A DNA stretch of 41,062 nucleotides, from NCBI RefSeq assembly GCF_900188385.1, contig NZ_FZOI01000029.1:1-41062 (forward strand), in the 5' to 3' direction. Shown here in pieces: positions 31,749 through 41,062 of the stretch (its first letter is position 1; the number at the start of each line of letters is the position of its first letter). Both the position numbers and the translations under genes were made by a program. Source of the DNA: Azospirillum sp. RU38E (GTDB lineage Bacteria; Pseudomonadota; Alphaproteobacteria; Azospirillales; Azospirillaceae). The notes beneath the pieces were generated by a model. It ran no database searches. It worked only from the letters and a program-made list of their open reading frames with translations, and was not told the origin of the DNA.

Positions 31749-33455
31749 ATGTCAATTTCCTTTTCTGTTCCCAGGATGCGCGCAGCTTTCCCTGCCATGG
31801 CCCTGCTTGTGCTGGCTGCCGGCTCTGCCGTGGCGCAGCAAACCCCTGTGCAACTGCCTGGCAGTGTGGAGCCCGGGCGGCCCAGCCTGCCTGCCCCGCT
31901 GGAGGAAGAGCGCCGGGTGCCCAAGGCGCAACTGCAATTTTCCATCCCTGCCCAACGCAAGGGTGCGCCCGCCGGGGCGGCGGCCGATCTGCGCTTCACC
32001 CTGTCGCGCGTGTTGATCGATGGGGCGCAGACCATCCCGGTGCAGCAGGAGTTTGCCGCACCCTTGGCCGGTCTGCTGGCCCGCCCGGTGACGCTGGGCG
32101 ATGTCTCCGCCGTGGCGGAGGCGATCCAGGCCCGTTATCTGGCTGCTGGCTACGGGCTGACGCGCGTCTTCGTCCCGGCGCAGGAAATCAAGGACGGCAC
32201 CATCACCATCAAGGTGATTGAGGGGCATCTGGAAAAGGTGCGGGTGGAAGGCGGTAGCGCCGATGACCGGGTGCTGGTGGAGGCTCGGCTGGCCCCCGCC
32301 CTGGCTGCCCGCCCGGCCCAGGTGCCGCTGATCGAACGTGGCCTGCTGCTGGTGGATGATCTGCCGGGGGTGACGGTGACCGGGTTGATCCGGCCGGGCG
32401 ATGCCTTCGGGGCGGCGGAACTGCTGGTGGGGGTGGAACGCGCGCCCTGGGGGCTGATGGCCGGCATCGGCAACCGTGGATCGGATTTTGCCGGCCCCTG
32501 GTCCGGCTTTGTCGATCTGGCAACCAATGATGCGCTGGGTCTGGGGGAACAGTTGGGCGCCACCCTGTCCGCCACGCCGGAGATCAGGGAACAGCGTTCC
32601 GCCAATCTGCGCTGGCTGCAGCCCCTGTCCGGCGACGGTCTGACCCTGACCAGCAATGGCAATTACAGCCGGGGCCGGCCCGGTGCGGCGCTGAAGCCCT
32701 TTGCCGTGGCGACGGAGAGCTATGGTTTCGGTCAGCGCCTGTCCTGGCCGTTGATCCGCAGCCGCGCCCGCAACCTGTCGCTGGAAGGCGGCTGGAATGC
32801 CCAGCGGGCCACGGTGCGCATCCTGAATGCGCCTTTCAGCCGGGATGATTGGCGCAGCGTGGATATCCGCGCGATTTTCACCGCTCAGCGCCTGCTGGGC
32901 GGGGATGTGCTGGCCATGGGCGGGGTGACGCGCGGGCTGGGCATTCTGGGGGCGACGGAGAAGGGATCGCTGAAAGCCTCCCGTCCCAAGGTGGAACCGG
33001 ACTTTACCAAGTTCAGTGGCGAACTGGGCTATGCCACCCTGATCGGGGCGGGCGTCAGCGCCAGCCTGACCATCGGCGGCCAGTACAGCCCCGATACACT
33101 GCCGGCGGGGGAGGAGTTCGCGCTGGGTGGCAGCCGCTTCGGGCGCGGCTATAATGGCGGTGACCTGTCCGGCCCGTCCGGCATTGGCGGCGGGTTGGAA
33201 CTGCGCCGCCGCTTCGATCCCGGTATCGCCTATGTGGATGGCATCACCCCCTATGCCTTCATCGATAGCGGGCGGGTGTGGGACAGTGTCGCTGCCGATA
33301 CGCATCTGGTTTCGGCCGGCGGCGGGTTGCGCATCGGCCTGGCCGGCAAGGCCAGCCTGATGCTGGAAGGGGCGCGCACGCTGCGCCGCCTGCCCATCCC
33401 CGGTGCCACGCGGGAACGTACCCGCCTGTTCGTCGATCTGACGGTGCAGCTATGA
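31749..33455 (+). CDS. two-partner secretion outer-membrane transporter (TpsB, ShlB/FhaC/HecB family)
   Basis: A 568-residue outer-membrane protein with a signal peptide ending in A-G-S-A-V-A-Q-Q. A POTRA_2 domain follows (FTLSRVLIDGAQTIP ... YLAAGYGLTRVFVPAQEIKDGTITIKVIEGHLEKVRVEG, about 90-165), then a second POTRA and a 16-strand barrel with family motifs GFVDLATNDALGLGEQL, FALGGSRFGRGYNGG (about 455-470; usual F-x-L-G-G-x-x-x-V-R-G-Y) and the final RTRLFVDLTVQL, a typical beta-barrel end. It exports the adjacent TpsA protein. ATG 31749 is chosen; 31776 is an alternative that keeps the signal peptide. The last four bases overlap tpsA (ATGA). Confidence 0.92.
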   Translation: MSISFSVPRMRAAFPAMALLVLAAGSAVAQQTPVQLPGSVEPGRPSLPAPLEEERRVPKAQLQFSIPAQRKGAPAGAAADLRFTLSRVLIDGAQTIPVQQEFAAPLAGLLARPVTLGDVSAVAEAIQARYLAAGYGLTRVFVPAQEIKDGTITIKVIEGHLEKVRVEGGSADDRVLVEARLAPALAARPAQVPLIERGLLLVDDLPGVTVTGLIRPGDAFGAAELLVGVERAPWGLMAGIGNRGSDFAGPWSGFVDLATNDALGLGEQLGATLSATPEIREQRSANLRWLQPLSGDGLTLTSNGNYSRGRPGAALKPFAVATESYGFGQRLSWPLIRSRARNLSLEGGWNAQRATVRILNAPFSRDDWRSVDIRAIFTAQRLLGGDVLAMGGVTRGLGILGATEKGSLKASRPKVEPDFTKFSGELGYATLIGAGVSASLTIGGQYSPDTLPAGEEFALGGSRFGRGYNGGDLSGPSGIGGGLELRRRFDPGIAYVDGITPYAFIDSGRVWDSVAADTHLVSAGGGLRIGLAGKASLMLEGARTLRRLPIPGATRERTRLFVDLTVQL

Positions 33456-36400
33456 GGGCGGCTATGGCACGGCGGCGGGGATTGCGGGCGCTGGCGCTGG
33501 CCAGCGTCTTCACCCTGCCGGTCCTGCCTGCCTTGGCGGGGCCGGAGGGCGGGTCGGTCGCCGTCGGTCAGGCCAGCATCAGCAGCAACGGCAACCAGAC
33601 CCTGATCCAGCAGCAGAGCGACCGGGCGCTGATCGACTGGCGGTCCTTCACGGTTGGCGCCGGGGAACAGGTGAGCGTCCGCCAGCCGGGCAGCAGCGCC
33701 CTGCTGGTCAACCGGGTGGGGGGCGGCAGCGGCACCCGCATCGATGGCTCGCTGACGGCCAATGGGCAGGTGGTGATCATTGATCAGGCTGGCATCATCA
33801 TCGGGCGCAATGCCCGCATCGATGCCGGCGCCTTCATCGCCACCACGGCCAATATCAGCAACGGCGATTTTGCCGCCGGGCGGCTGGTCTTCGGGCAGAA
33901 GGGGGCTGCTGGGGCGGCTGTGGTGAATGAAGGCACCATCCAGGTTGCTGATGGCGGCTATGTGGCGCTGGCGGCGGCGGCCGTTGCCAACAAGGGTGTG
34001 GTGCAGGCCAAGCTGGGCCGGATCGTGCTGGCCGGCACGGAAACCTTCACGCTGGACCTGCAGGGCGACGGGCTGCTGCGCTATGAATTGCCGGCGGAAA
34101 CGGCGGCGCAGGTGGCCAATGCCGGCACCCTGTCGGCGCAGGGCGGTTCGGTGCTGGTGACGGCGCGGGCGGCAGCGGGGGCGGTGGCCGCGATCAATGT
34201 CGGTGGGCTGGTGCAGGCGACACGGGCGGAGGCGCGCGACGGCCGCATCTTCATCGGTGGGGACGGGGCGGATGTCACCGTCACCGGCCAACTGGATGCC
34301 AGTGCTGCCAGCGGGACCGGCGGCGCCATCAGCGTGACGGGGGAAAGTGTTGCCCTGCAAGGTGCCGCGCTGGATGCCAGCGGGGCGACCGGTGGTGGTT
34401 CCATCCGCATCGGCGGTGATTATCAGGGCAAGGGGGATCTGGCGCGGGCGGAGACCACACGCGTCGATGCGGCCAGCCGCATCCGCGCCGATGCAACACA
34501 GGATGGGGCTGGCGGCCGGGTGATCCTGTGGGCGGATGGCCGGACGGATTTCCAGGGCAGTCTTTCCGCCAAAGGGGCGGGCCAGGGCGCTGGCGGCTTT
34601 GCCGAAATATCGGCCAAGGACCGGCTGGATTTCGCCGGCATGGTCGATTTGTCGGCCCCGGCGGGGCTGGCCGGCACGCTGCTGCTGGACCCGGCCAACA
34701 TCACCATTTCCACTGGCCCGGCCAATATCAATGGCGATGGGGTCACCGGGGATGACTTGGCCGGGGCTGGCGATCTGAACAGCGCCGGCAATTTCCCCCA
34801 GGCCAACAGCACCATCACGGCAGGTGCCCTGCAAGGCCTGCTGAATGCCGGCACCAGCGTGACGCTGGCGGCCGACAATGCCATTTCCATCAATACCGGC
34901 ATCGCCAAATCCGCCGGCGGCAATGCCACGCTGACCCTGCGCGCCGGGGGCAATATCACATTGGCCAGTGGGGCCAATATCACCACCAGCGCCGGCCAGT
35001 TGGGGCTGGATTTCGCCAGCAGCGGCGGCAGCGTCACGATCCTGGGCAGCATGGCCAGCAATGGCGGCGCCATCAGCCTGTCCGGATCGTCCATCGCGCT
35101 GACGGGGGCTGTGACGGCGGGGCAATTGTCCCTGTCCAGTACGGGCAATATCTCCCAATCCGCCGCCCTTACCGCCAGTGCGCTGGTGTTACAGAATGGC
35201 TATGTCAGCCTGACCAACAGCGCCAACAGCATCGCCGCGGTCTCCGGCACAGCCTATAGCCTGTCGCTGGTCACCAGCGGTGCTTTGAGTGTCGGCAGCT
35301 TCAGCGGCGGTGCCAGCCTGACGGCCGGCTCCCTCAGCATCGCGTCGGGGGCCAGCCTGAATGGCCGTGGCAATGCCATCACCCTGGTCAGCGACAGCCT
35401 GGACATTGCCAGCAATGCCAGCCTGTCCAGCGGCGGCGGCAGCCTGACCATCCGGCCGGCCAGCACTACCACCAGCATCGGCCTTGGCGGCGGTGCCGGC
35501 ACGCTGAACCTGACGGCGGCGGAACTGGCGACCATCCAGTCAGGTTTTGATCAGGTGACCATCGGGCGCAGCGATGGCACGGGGGCGGTCACCATCGGTA
35601 CCGCCAGCATCAAGGGCGACACCCAGATCCAGGGCGGCGACCTGTCGCTGACCGGGGCCTTGAGCGTGACGGGCGGCGGCCTGACCCTGCGGTCGGATGT
35701 GATGGATATTGCCGGCACCATCAATACCGGTCTCTACACCACCAGCCTCGCCACCCGCAGCAGTAACCGTTCCGTCGAGCTGGGCAATGGCAGCACCGGT
35801 CTGGCCCTGAGTGCGGCCGAAATCGGCCGCATCACCGCCGGCAGCATCGCGGTTTCGGCCAGCGGTGGCTTGAGCGTGACCGATGCTGCGGCCCTGCAAA
35901 CCCCGCTGGCCGCCGGCCGGCATGTCTGGCTGAGCGCGTCGGGCGGGATGCTGGTGCTGGCCTCCGGCCTGTCCATCAGCAGCAATGGCGGGTCGCTTTC
36001 CCTGTCCGGGACGGCCAGCAGCAGCGACCTTTACGGCGTGCAGTTGAGCGGGGTGCAGATCAGCACCGGCAGCGGTTCCATCAGCATCACCGGCTCCGGG
36101 CCGGTGGGCACCAGTACCATCGGTACCAGCGGGGTGGGGCTGATCGGTGGCACCAGCCTTGCCACCAGCAGCGGCAACATCACCATCACCGGTACCTCTG
36201 GCATTGGTGCTGCACAGCGGCATTATGGCGTGGACCTGTCGGGCAGCGGCACCAATATCAACACAGTCAATGGTGCCATCAGCATTACCGGCACGGCGCG
36301 ATCCGGTGTGGCCGGCAGCTTCAATACCGGCATCCGGGTGTTGAATGGCAGCCTGAGCGCCACCGGCAGCGGCACGATCAGCCTGACAGGATCGGCCCTG

Positions 36401-39400
36401 TCCGGCAGCACCAATACCATCGGGGTTGAGCTGCACGGCCAGTCCGGGACCAGCTTTGCTATCACCGCCAATGGTGGTGATGTCAGCCTGACGGGATATT
36501 CGGGCGGCAGCACCAGCCATGCCGAAAATATCGGCGTGATGATCCATAGCGGTTATCGGGTAACCGCCGGTGCGGGCACGATCAGCATCACCGGCACCGG
36601 CGGGGCGGGGGGCAGCGGCATCGGCAATAGCCGCACCGCCACTCCGGACGCGCAGCTGGGGGATGCCAACCAGACCGGTGCCATCAGCCTTGTCGCCGAC
36701 AGGATCGACCTGGGTAAGCTTCAACTGCGCAGCAGCGGCCGGGTGACGTTGGCCCCGCGCAGCAATGGTCAGGCGCTCACCGTTTCCGACGGTACGGATG
36801 ATGGCAGCAGCCTGCACCTGACCCGGACGGAGTTGGGGAATGTCTCCGCCGGTATCCTGCGGCTGGGCGCGACCGGCGGCGGCAATATCACCCTGGTGGA
36901 CAGTCCGGTGACGGGCACCCTGTCGGTGCTGGAACTGGCCAGCGCCGGCAGCGTCACCCAATCCACCGCACTGGATATTGCCAACCTGTCCCTGCTGGGC
37001 AGTGGCAGCTTCACCCTGACCAACAGCGCCAACAGCATTGCCACCCTGGCCGGCAATTTGGGCAGTGCCAGTCTGGTCAGCGATCAGGCGCTGACCATTG
37101 GCATGGTGGGGGGTGTCGCGGGGCTGACGGCCAGCGGCAACCTTACCCTCAGTGCCGCCGGCCTGAATGTGGGGCAGGCCATCAGCTATACCGGATCAAC
37201 CAGCGGCAGCCTGCGGCTGAACAGCAGCGGCGATCTGGCGGTGACGGCCAATATCAGCGCCAGCAGCTGGGGTGCCCTGGCCATCACGCTGAATGCCGAC
37301 AGCGGCAATGCCGGCACCGGCGCTATCCGCATCAGCAATGCCAGCCTGTCCAGCCGTGGCGGGGCGATCATCCTGGGCGGCGGCAGCGACCCTAACCGCA
37401 ATGCGGCGACAGGGGCTGCTGATACTGGCATTGGCGTTGCCATCACCAATGCCACCCTGGATGCCGGGGGCGGCAATATCGCCATAAGGGGGCGTGGGGT
37501 GGCGTCAGCAATCAACGCCGCCACCGGTATCGGTGTTGATCTCAACGCTGCCAGCCTGACCACCAGCGGCAGCGGCATGATCAGTCTGGATGGGACCGGC
37601 GGGGCAGGCAACAGTTTGTCGGCCGGCGTGCGGATCGGCAATGGCTCCAGCCTGACCGGTGCCAGCGGCATTGTCATCACCGCCCGCCATCAGGATGCGG
37701 GGGAAGGGCTGCTTTTCGCTGCCGACGGGGCCACCGGCACCCGCATCAATGGCGGGGCGGGCAACATCTCTCTGATGGCCGACAAGATGGACCTGTCCGC
37801 TGGCAGCGGTACGGCCAGTATCAGCGGAACGGGGCAATTGTTCATTCGTCCGCTGCTCCTGCGCACCAGCATTGGGCTGGGCGGCGGGGCCGGCACGCTG
37901 AACCTGACCAATGCGGAACTGGCGCTGTTGCAGGCGGGCTTCGCCAGTATCAATATCGGCACCACCACCGGCACGGCGGCGGTGGAGATTGGCACGCTGT
38001 CCCTGCGCGATGACACCAGCATCAGCACCGGCAGCACCCTGCGGGTCACAGGCACCCTCTCCACCGGGACCGGCAGCAACAGTGGCAATCTCTCCCTGCA
38101 GGCCAGCGGTCTGACCATTGCCGCCACGGGGGCGGTGAATGCGGCGGCGGGCAATGTCACGCTTACTGCCGATACGATGGACCTCTCCGGCACCATCTCG
38201 GCCAGCGGCATGGTGGCCCTGACAACCAACAGCCGCAGTCGGGACATTGATCTGGGGGCTGCCGGTACCGGTACAGCCTTGCAATTGTCCGACGCGGCCC
38301 TGGACCGGGTGACGGCCAGTCTGTTGCGGATAGAGACCTCCGGCAGCGGTGCTATCGGCATCAGTGCCGCCATCAGCCCGGCCAACAGCAGCACGCTTTA
38401 TCTGGTGGCCGGCGGCATGGTCAGTCAGGCGGCGGGGCTGAGCGTCGCCAATCTGGCCGTCACCGCGGGCGGGGCGGTGACGCTCGCCCATGCCGATAAT
38501 GCCCTGGGTACCGTGGCTGTCAGCGCCAGCGGCCATGATATCAGCCTGCGTGATGATGGCGGCTTTGCCATCGGCACGGTCAATGGCCTTAACGGGCTGA
38601 ATGCCGGCAGCGGGGCCGTGCTGCTGACCAGTGCCGGCACCGTGACGCAGAGCCAGGCGATCACCGGTGGTTCCCTGCGGCTGCTGGGCGGCGGGGATTT
38701 CATCCTGGCTGGCGCTGGCAACAGCATCGCCACCCTTGCTGGCAGCGTCGGCAGCCTGGATTTCGCCCATGCCGGGGCGCTGACCATCGGCACCGTCAAT
38801 GCGACGGCCGGGATCAGTGCCAGCGGCACGGTGAAGCTGACGGCTGGCGGCACCCTGACCATTGCCAGCGGGGCCGGTGTTTCGGCCAGCGGGACCGGTG
38901 ACGCCCTGGTGCTGGCCGCCAATGGCAGCTTCAGCAATAATGGTGGGGCGACGGCCCTGTCGGTCGGTGGTGGCGGGCGCTTCCTGGTCTTCTCTACCTC
39001 ACCCGTCAGCACCAGCACGGGTGGGGTGGATGCCCTGCCGCTCTATAACCGTTCCTATGATTTCAGCGGGCGCAGCCATGCGGCCATAGCCAACAGCGGC
39101 AGCCGCTTCGTTTACAGTTACGCGCCGACCCTCACCGTCACACCGGACAGTTTCAGCCATACCTATAGCGGGGCCATCCCCACCCTGACCTATACGGTCA
39201 GCGGGCTGGTGGGGAATGACACGCTGGCCCAGGCGGTCAGCGGTGCCGCCAGCCTTTCCGGCGGCAATGCCAATGCCGGCACCTATACGATCCGCGCGGC
39301 GCTGGGCACCCTGGCCTCCGATCTGGGCTATCAGTTCGATGTTTCGGCCACCGGTACCCTGACCATCAACCCCAAGGCGCTGAGCTGGGCCGTGGCCAAT

Positions 39401-41062
39401 GCCAGCGGCACCTATGGTACGCTGGCCAGCAATGGTACGGTGACCCTGACCGGGGTAGTGGGGGCGGATGCGGTATCGGGGGTGGTGGGCACGCGGGACA
39501 GCAATGGCGCCATCACCCTGTCCGCCACCACGCGGGCCGGCAGCTATACCCAATCTGTCACCGGGCTGAGCGGGGCCGCCGCCGGCAATTATACCCTCGC
39601 CGTCAGCGGCAACAGCAGCGGCACCCTGACCATCGCGCCCAAGGCCCTGACCTATTCCATCGGTGCGGCCAGCGGCACCTATGGCACCCTGGCCAGCCTG
39701 GGCACGGCCAGCCTGTCCGGGGTGGTGGGCACTGATGCGGTATCGGGCACGGTGGCGCTCAGCAATGCCAGCCTGTCCGCCCGGCTGGGGGCCGGCACCT
39801 ATGCCCAGACCCTCACCGGCCTGACCGGGGCGGATGCCGGCAATTACAGCATCGCCGCCAGCGGCAACAGCGCCGGCAATCTGGTGATCGCCGCCAAATC
39901 ACTGACCTACAGTGTGGCGGCGGCCAGCGCTACCTATGGCCAGACGATATCCTATGGCACTGCCAGCCTGACCGGTGTGCTGAATGGCGATGCCGTTACG
40001 GGCACTGTGGGGCTGGCCGATGGCAGCCTCAGCGGCCGGCTCTCCGTCGGCACCTATGACCAGGCGGTGCGGGCGCTGGGCGGGGCGGATGCCGCCAATT
40101 ACCGGATTGCCGACAGCGGCAATGCCTATGGCACCCTGACCATCAACCCGGCCGCGCTGACCATCACCGCCAATGCTGCCAGCAAGGTCTATGGCGATGC
40201 CGATCCCAGCCTGACCTATGCCAGCAGCGGCCTGCTGCAAGGCGATACGATCAGCGGCAGCCTGACCCGCGCAGGTGGAGAGAATACCGGCCGCTATGCC
40301 ATCAACCAGGGCAGTGTCACGGCGGGGGCCAATTACACCATCACCTATACGGGGGCGGAACTTGCCATCACTCCGGCCGCGCTGACCATCACGGCCAATG
40401 CGCAGACCAGGATTTACGGTGATGCTGATCCCACCCTGACCTATCGCGTCAGCGGGCTGAAACGCGGCGACGTGGAGGGCACCGTGCTGACCGGTGCGCT
40501 CTCCCGCGCGGTGGGGGAGGATGTTGGCACTTACGCCATCGGCCAGGGCGGGCTGACCGCCAATACCAATTATACCATTACCTATAGCGGTGCAGCACTT
40601 GCCATCACCCCCGCCACCCTGACCATCACTGCTAATGCCGCCAGCAAGATCTATGGCGACAGCACCCCCGCCTTGACCTATGGGGTCAGCGGGCTGAAAC
40701 GGGGCGATCTGGCCGGTGCCGTGCTGTCCGGCAGCCTGACCCATGCGGGGGAGGATGCCGGCAGCCACGCGATCACCCAGGGCAACCTTGCCGCCAACGC
40801 CAATTATACAATCAGTTACACCGGCTCGACGCTCAGCATCACCCCGGCGGCCTTGATCGTGACGGCCAACGCCGTCAGCCGGGTCTACGGCGACGCCGAC
40901 CCGGCCTTGAGCTACAGCGTCAGCGGCCTGAAGCGGGATGACAGCGCGGCGGCGGTGCTCTCCGGCGCCCTCGACCGGGCTGCCGGTGAGAATGTCGGTA
41001 CCTACGCCATCAGCCAGGGCAGCCTCGCATCCAACACCAATTACACACTAAGCGTCACCGGT
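33452..41062 (+). CDS. giant two-partner secretion exoprotein (TpsA, filamentous-haemagglutinin-like), 3' end outside window
   Basis: An open frame of 2537 codons runs from the ATG overlapping the tpsB stop to the window edge without a stop. The protein starts with a signal peptide (RRRGLRALALASVFTLPVLPALA, broken near residue 29) and a TPS secretion domain: VGQASISSNGNQTLIQQQSD, RALIDWRSFTVGAGEQVSV, ALLVNRVGGGSGTRIDGSL, TANGQVVIIDQAGIIIGRNA. Where most family members have NPNGI this has DQAGI (about 110-114). Gly/Ser/Ala/Thr-rich beta-helix repeats fill residues 150-1900, with no Cys noticed. From about 1890 a string of MBG/YDG-like immunoglobulin-type repeats begins. It is likely a long fibre for adhesion, biofilm or contact. 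The very high GC and small-residue content makes long false frames on the other strand. Confidence 0.92.
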   Translation, partial: MRAAMARRRGLRALALASVFTLPVLPALAGPEGGSVAVGQASISSNGNQTLIQQQSDRALIDWRSFTVGAGEQVSVRQPGSSALLVNRVGGGSGTRIDGSLTANGQVVIIDQAGIIIGRNARIDAGAFIATTANISNGDFAAGRLVFGQKGAAGAAVVNEGTIQVADGGYVALAAAAVANKGVVQAKLGRIVLAGTETFTLDLQGDGLLRYELPAETAAQVANAGTLSAQGGSVLVTARAAAGAVAAINVGGLVQATRAEARDGRIFIGGDGADVTVTGQLDASAASGTGGAISVTGESVALQGAALDASGATGGGSIRIGGDYQGKGDLARAETTRVDAASRIRADATQDGAGGRVILWADGRTDFQGSLSAKGAGQGAGGFAEISAKDRLDFAGMVDLSAPAGLAGTLLLDPANITISTGPANINGDGVTGDDLAGAGDLNSAGNFPQANSTITAGALQGLLNAGTSVTLAADNAISINTGIAKSAGGNATLTLRAGGNITLASGANITTSAGQLGLDFASSGGSVTILGSMASNGGAISLSGSSIALTGAVTAGQLSLSSTGNISQSAALTASALVLQNGYVSLTNSANSIAAVSGTAYSLSLVTSGALSVGSFSGGASLTAGSLSIASGASLNGRGNAITLVSDSLDIASNASLSSGGGSLTIRPASTTTSIGLGGGAGTLNLTAAELATIQSGFDQVTIGRSDGTGAVTIGTASIKGDTQIQGGDLSLTGALSVTGGGLTLRSDVMDIAGTINTGLYTTSLATRSSNRSVELGNGSTGLALSAAEIGRITAGSIAVSASGGLSVTDAAALQTPLAAGRHVWLSASGGMLVLASGLSISSNGGSLSLSGTASSSDLYGVQLSGVQISTGSGSISITGSGPVGTSTIGTSGVGLIGGTSLATSSGNITITGTSGIGAAQRHYGVDLSGSGTNINTVNGAISITGTARSGVAGSFNTGIRVLNGSLSATGSGTISLTGSALSGSTNTIGVELHGQSGTSFAITANGGDVSLTGYSGGSTSHAENIGVMIHSGYRVTAGAGTISITGTGGAGGSGIGNSRTATPDAQLGDANQTGAISLVADRIDLGKLQLRSSGRVTLAPRSNGQALTVSDGTDDGSSLHLTRTELGNVSAGILRLGATGGGNITLVDSPVTGTLSVLELASAGSVTQSTALDIANLSLLGSGSFTLTNSANSIATLAGNLGSASLVSDQALTIGMVGGVAGLTASGNLTLSAAGLNVGQAISYTGSTSGSLRLNSSGDLAVTANISASSWGALAITLNADSGNAGTGAIRISNASLSSRGGAIILGGGSDPNRNAATGAADTGIGVAITNATLDAGGGNIAIRGRGVASAINAATGIGVDLNAASLTTSGSGMISLDGTGGAGNSLSAGVRIGNGSSLTGASGIVITARHQDAGEGLLFAADGATGTRINGGAGNISLMADKMDLSAGSGTASISGTGQLFIRPLLLRTSIGLGGGAGTLNLTNAELALLQAGFASINIGTTTGTAAVEIGTLSLRDDTSISTGSTLRVTGTLSTGTGSNSGNLSLQASGLTIAATGAVNAAAGNVTLTADTMDLSGTISASGMVALTTNSRSRDIDLGAAGTGTALQLSDAALDRVTASLLRIETSGSGAIGISAAISPANSSTLYLVAGGMVSQAAGLSVANLAVTAGGAVTLAHADNALGTVAVSASGHDISLRDDGGFAIGTVNGLNGLNAGSGAVLLTSAGTVTQSQAITGGSLRLLGGGDFILAGAGNSIATLAGSVGSLDFAHAGALTIGTVNATAGISASGTVKLTAGGTLTIASGAGVSASGTGDALVLAANGSFSNNGGATALSVGGGGRFLVFSTSPVSTSTGGVDALPLYNRSYDFSGRSHAAIANSGSRFVYSYAPTLTVTPDSFSHTYSGAIPTLTYTVSGLVGNDTLAQAVSGAASLSGGNANAGTYTIRAALGTLASDLGYQFDVSATGTLTINPKALSWAVANASGTYGTLASNGTVTLTGVVGADAVSGVVGTRDSNGAITLSATTRAGSYTQSVTGLSGAAAGNYTLAVSGNSSGTLTIAPKALTYSIGAASGTYGTLASLGTASLSGVVGTDAVSGTVALSNASLSARLGAGTYAQTLTGLTGADAGNYSIAASGNSAGNLVIAAKSLTYSVAAASATYGQTISYGTASLTGVLNGDAVTGTVGLADGSLSGRLSVGTYDQAVRALGGADAANYRIADSGNAYGTLTINPAALTITANAASKVYGDADPSLTYASSGLLQGDTISGSLTRAGGENTGRYAINQGSVTAGANYTITYTGAELAITPAALTITANAQTRIYGDADPTLTYRVSGLKRGDVEGTVLTGALSRAVGEDVGTYAIGQGGLTANTNYTITYSGAALAITPATLTITANAASKIYGDSTPALTYGVSGLKRGDLAGAVLSGSLTHAGEDAGSHAITQGNLAANANYTISYTGSTLSITPAALIVTANAVSRVYGDADPALSYSVSGLKRDDSAAAVLSGALDRAAGENVGTYAISQGSLASNTNYTLSVTG
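35147..38794 (+). repeat. four spaced copies of a ~50-residue module inside TpsA
   Basis: Related segments begin near 35147, 36950, 38417 and 38639, each reading (S/T/N/M)-V/I-(T/S)-Q-(S/A)-x-x-(I/L)-x-x-x-x-L then N-S-I-A-T-L-A-G or a variant, and ending in A-L-T-I-G. A second pair, SIGLGGGAGTLNLT-x-AEL, occurs near 35475 and 37867. They mark a larger duplicated block in the beta-helix fibre. Confidence 0.7.
39371..40147 (+). repeat. three tandem 85-89-residue repeats in TpsA (type A)
   Basis: Units start at 39371, 39638 and 39893. Each opens with K-A/S-L-T/S-Y/W-x-x-A-x-A-S-x-T-Y-G, carries T-x-S/T-L-T/S-G-V-x-x-x-D-A-V-T/S-G, then G-(S/T)-Y-x-Q and A-A/D-N-Y-x-x-A-x-S-G-N, and closes with G-x-L-x-I. 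They resemble MBG-type domains found near the ends of large adhesins. Confidence 0.8.
40148..41062 (+). repeat. MBG-type tandem repeats of 75-79 residues in TpsA (type B), running off the window
   Basis: Units start at 40148, 40373, 40610 and 40844 (the last is cut by the window end). Each has PAALTITANA-x-S-K-(V/I)-YGDADP-x-L-T-Y, S-G-L-x-x-G-D, G-x-L-x-R/H-A-x-G-E-(N/D)-x-G-x-Y-A-I-x-Q-G and N-Y-T-I-T-Y-x-G. This is the MBG_2-type pattern. Neighbouring units are alike at DNA level too, so copy number could change by recombination. Confidence 0.88.

Noticed and set aside
33251-35158. A 635-codon open frame on the minus strand across tpsB and tpsA, with further long minus-strand frames at 35540-36961, 37505-38770 and 39899-40768
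   Set aside because: They are antisense to a continuous TpsA frame with signal peptide, TPS domain and recognisable repeats. Their products are low-complexity and match nothing; long antisense frames are expected from GC-rich Gly/Ala/Ser codons.
39371-41062. A CRISPR-like array, considered because of evenly spaced repeats
   Set aside because: Units are 225-267 bp, in frame and encode MBG-type protein domains; no short identical repeats with unique spacers are present.

Overview
The window looks like a stretch of chromosome from a GC-rich Gram-negative alphaproteobacterium. My best guess is Rhodospirillales/Azospirillaceae-like, from overall gene style only (class I PHA synthase, ABC-type polysaccharide exporter, type I and two-partner secretion, FNR/FixK-type boxes); no rRNA or other phylogenetic marker is present. 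I see no tRNA, rRNA, CRISPR array, insertion sequence or phage gene.

Layout. (1) 1-4722: the tail of an SDR oxidoreductase, a Wzm/Wzt-type polysaccharide export ABC transporter on the minus strand, and a divergent cysD-cysNC pair that makes PAPS. (2) 4831-20008: a cell-surface locus. It holds a type I secretion ABC transporter (HlyB-like, with a degenerate C39-like domain) and its overlapping HlyD-like adaptor, a 13-repeat Sel1 protein, a GT4-like glycosyltransferase, a methyltransferase, a small Thr/Ser-rich RTX protein that is the likely secreted cargo, an unrecognised protein with ChW-like repeats coupled to a 943-residue GT2-GT4 double glycosyltransferase, and a rhamnan-synthesis-F-like protein. 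Parts of it (roughly 5.2-8.4 kb and 13.4-15.1 kb) are visibly AT-richer than the flanks. Two 97%-identical 104-bp hairpin repeats lie inside it. (3) 20115-28784: a metabolic/stress module with KdsD/KpsF, PHA synthase, an MgtC/DUF4010 membrane protein, a Zn alcohol dehydrogenase, and a type-2 (AMP-phosphorylase-like) thymidine phosphorylase translationally coupled to a beta-CASP metallo-hydrolase. Near-perfect FNR/FixK-type boxes stand in front of phaC and between adh and the phosphorylase, which suggests oxygen-limited expression. (4) 28801-30612: two exported carbohydrate-active proteins (TIM-barrel isomerase-like and DUF1080). (5) 30717-31517: a protein made of two cyclic-nucleotide-binding domains. 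(6) 31749-41062: a two-partner secretion pair, TpsB transporter then a giant TpsA exoprotein of at least 2537 residues. TpsA starts inside the tpsB stop codon and runs off the window's right edge, ending in tandem MBG-type repeats.

Functionally, regions 1, 2 and 6 concern the cell surface (polysaccharide export, possible sulfation, RTX secretion, glycan assembly, adhesin). Region 3 looks like carbon/nucleotide salvage and reserve polymer metabolism under low oxygen.
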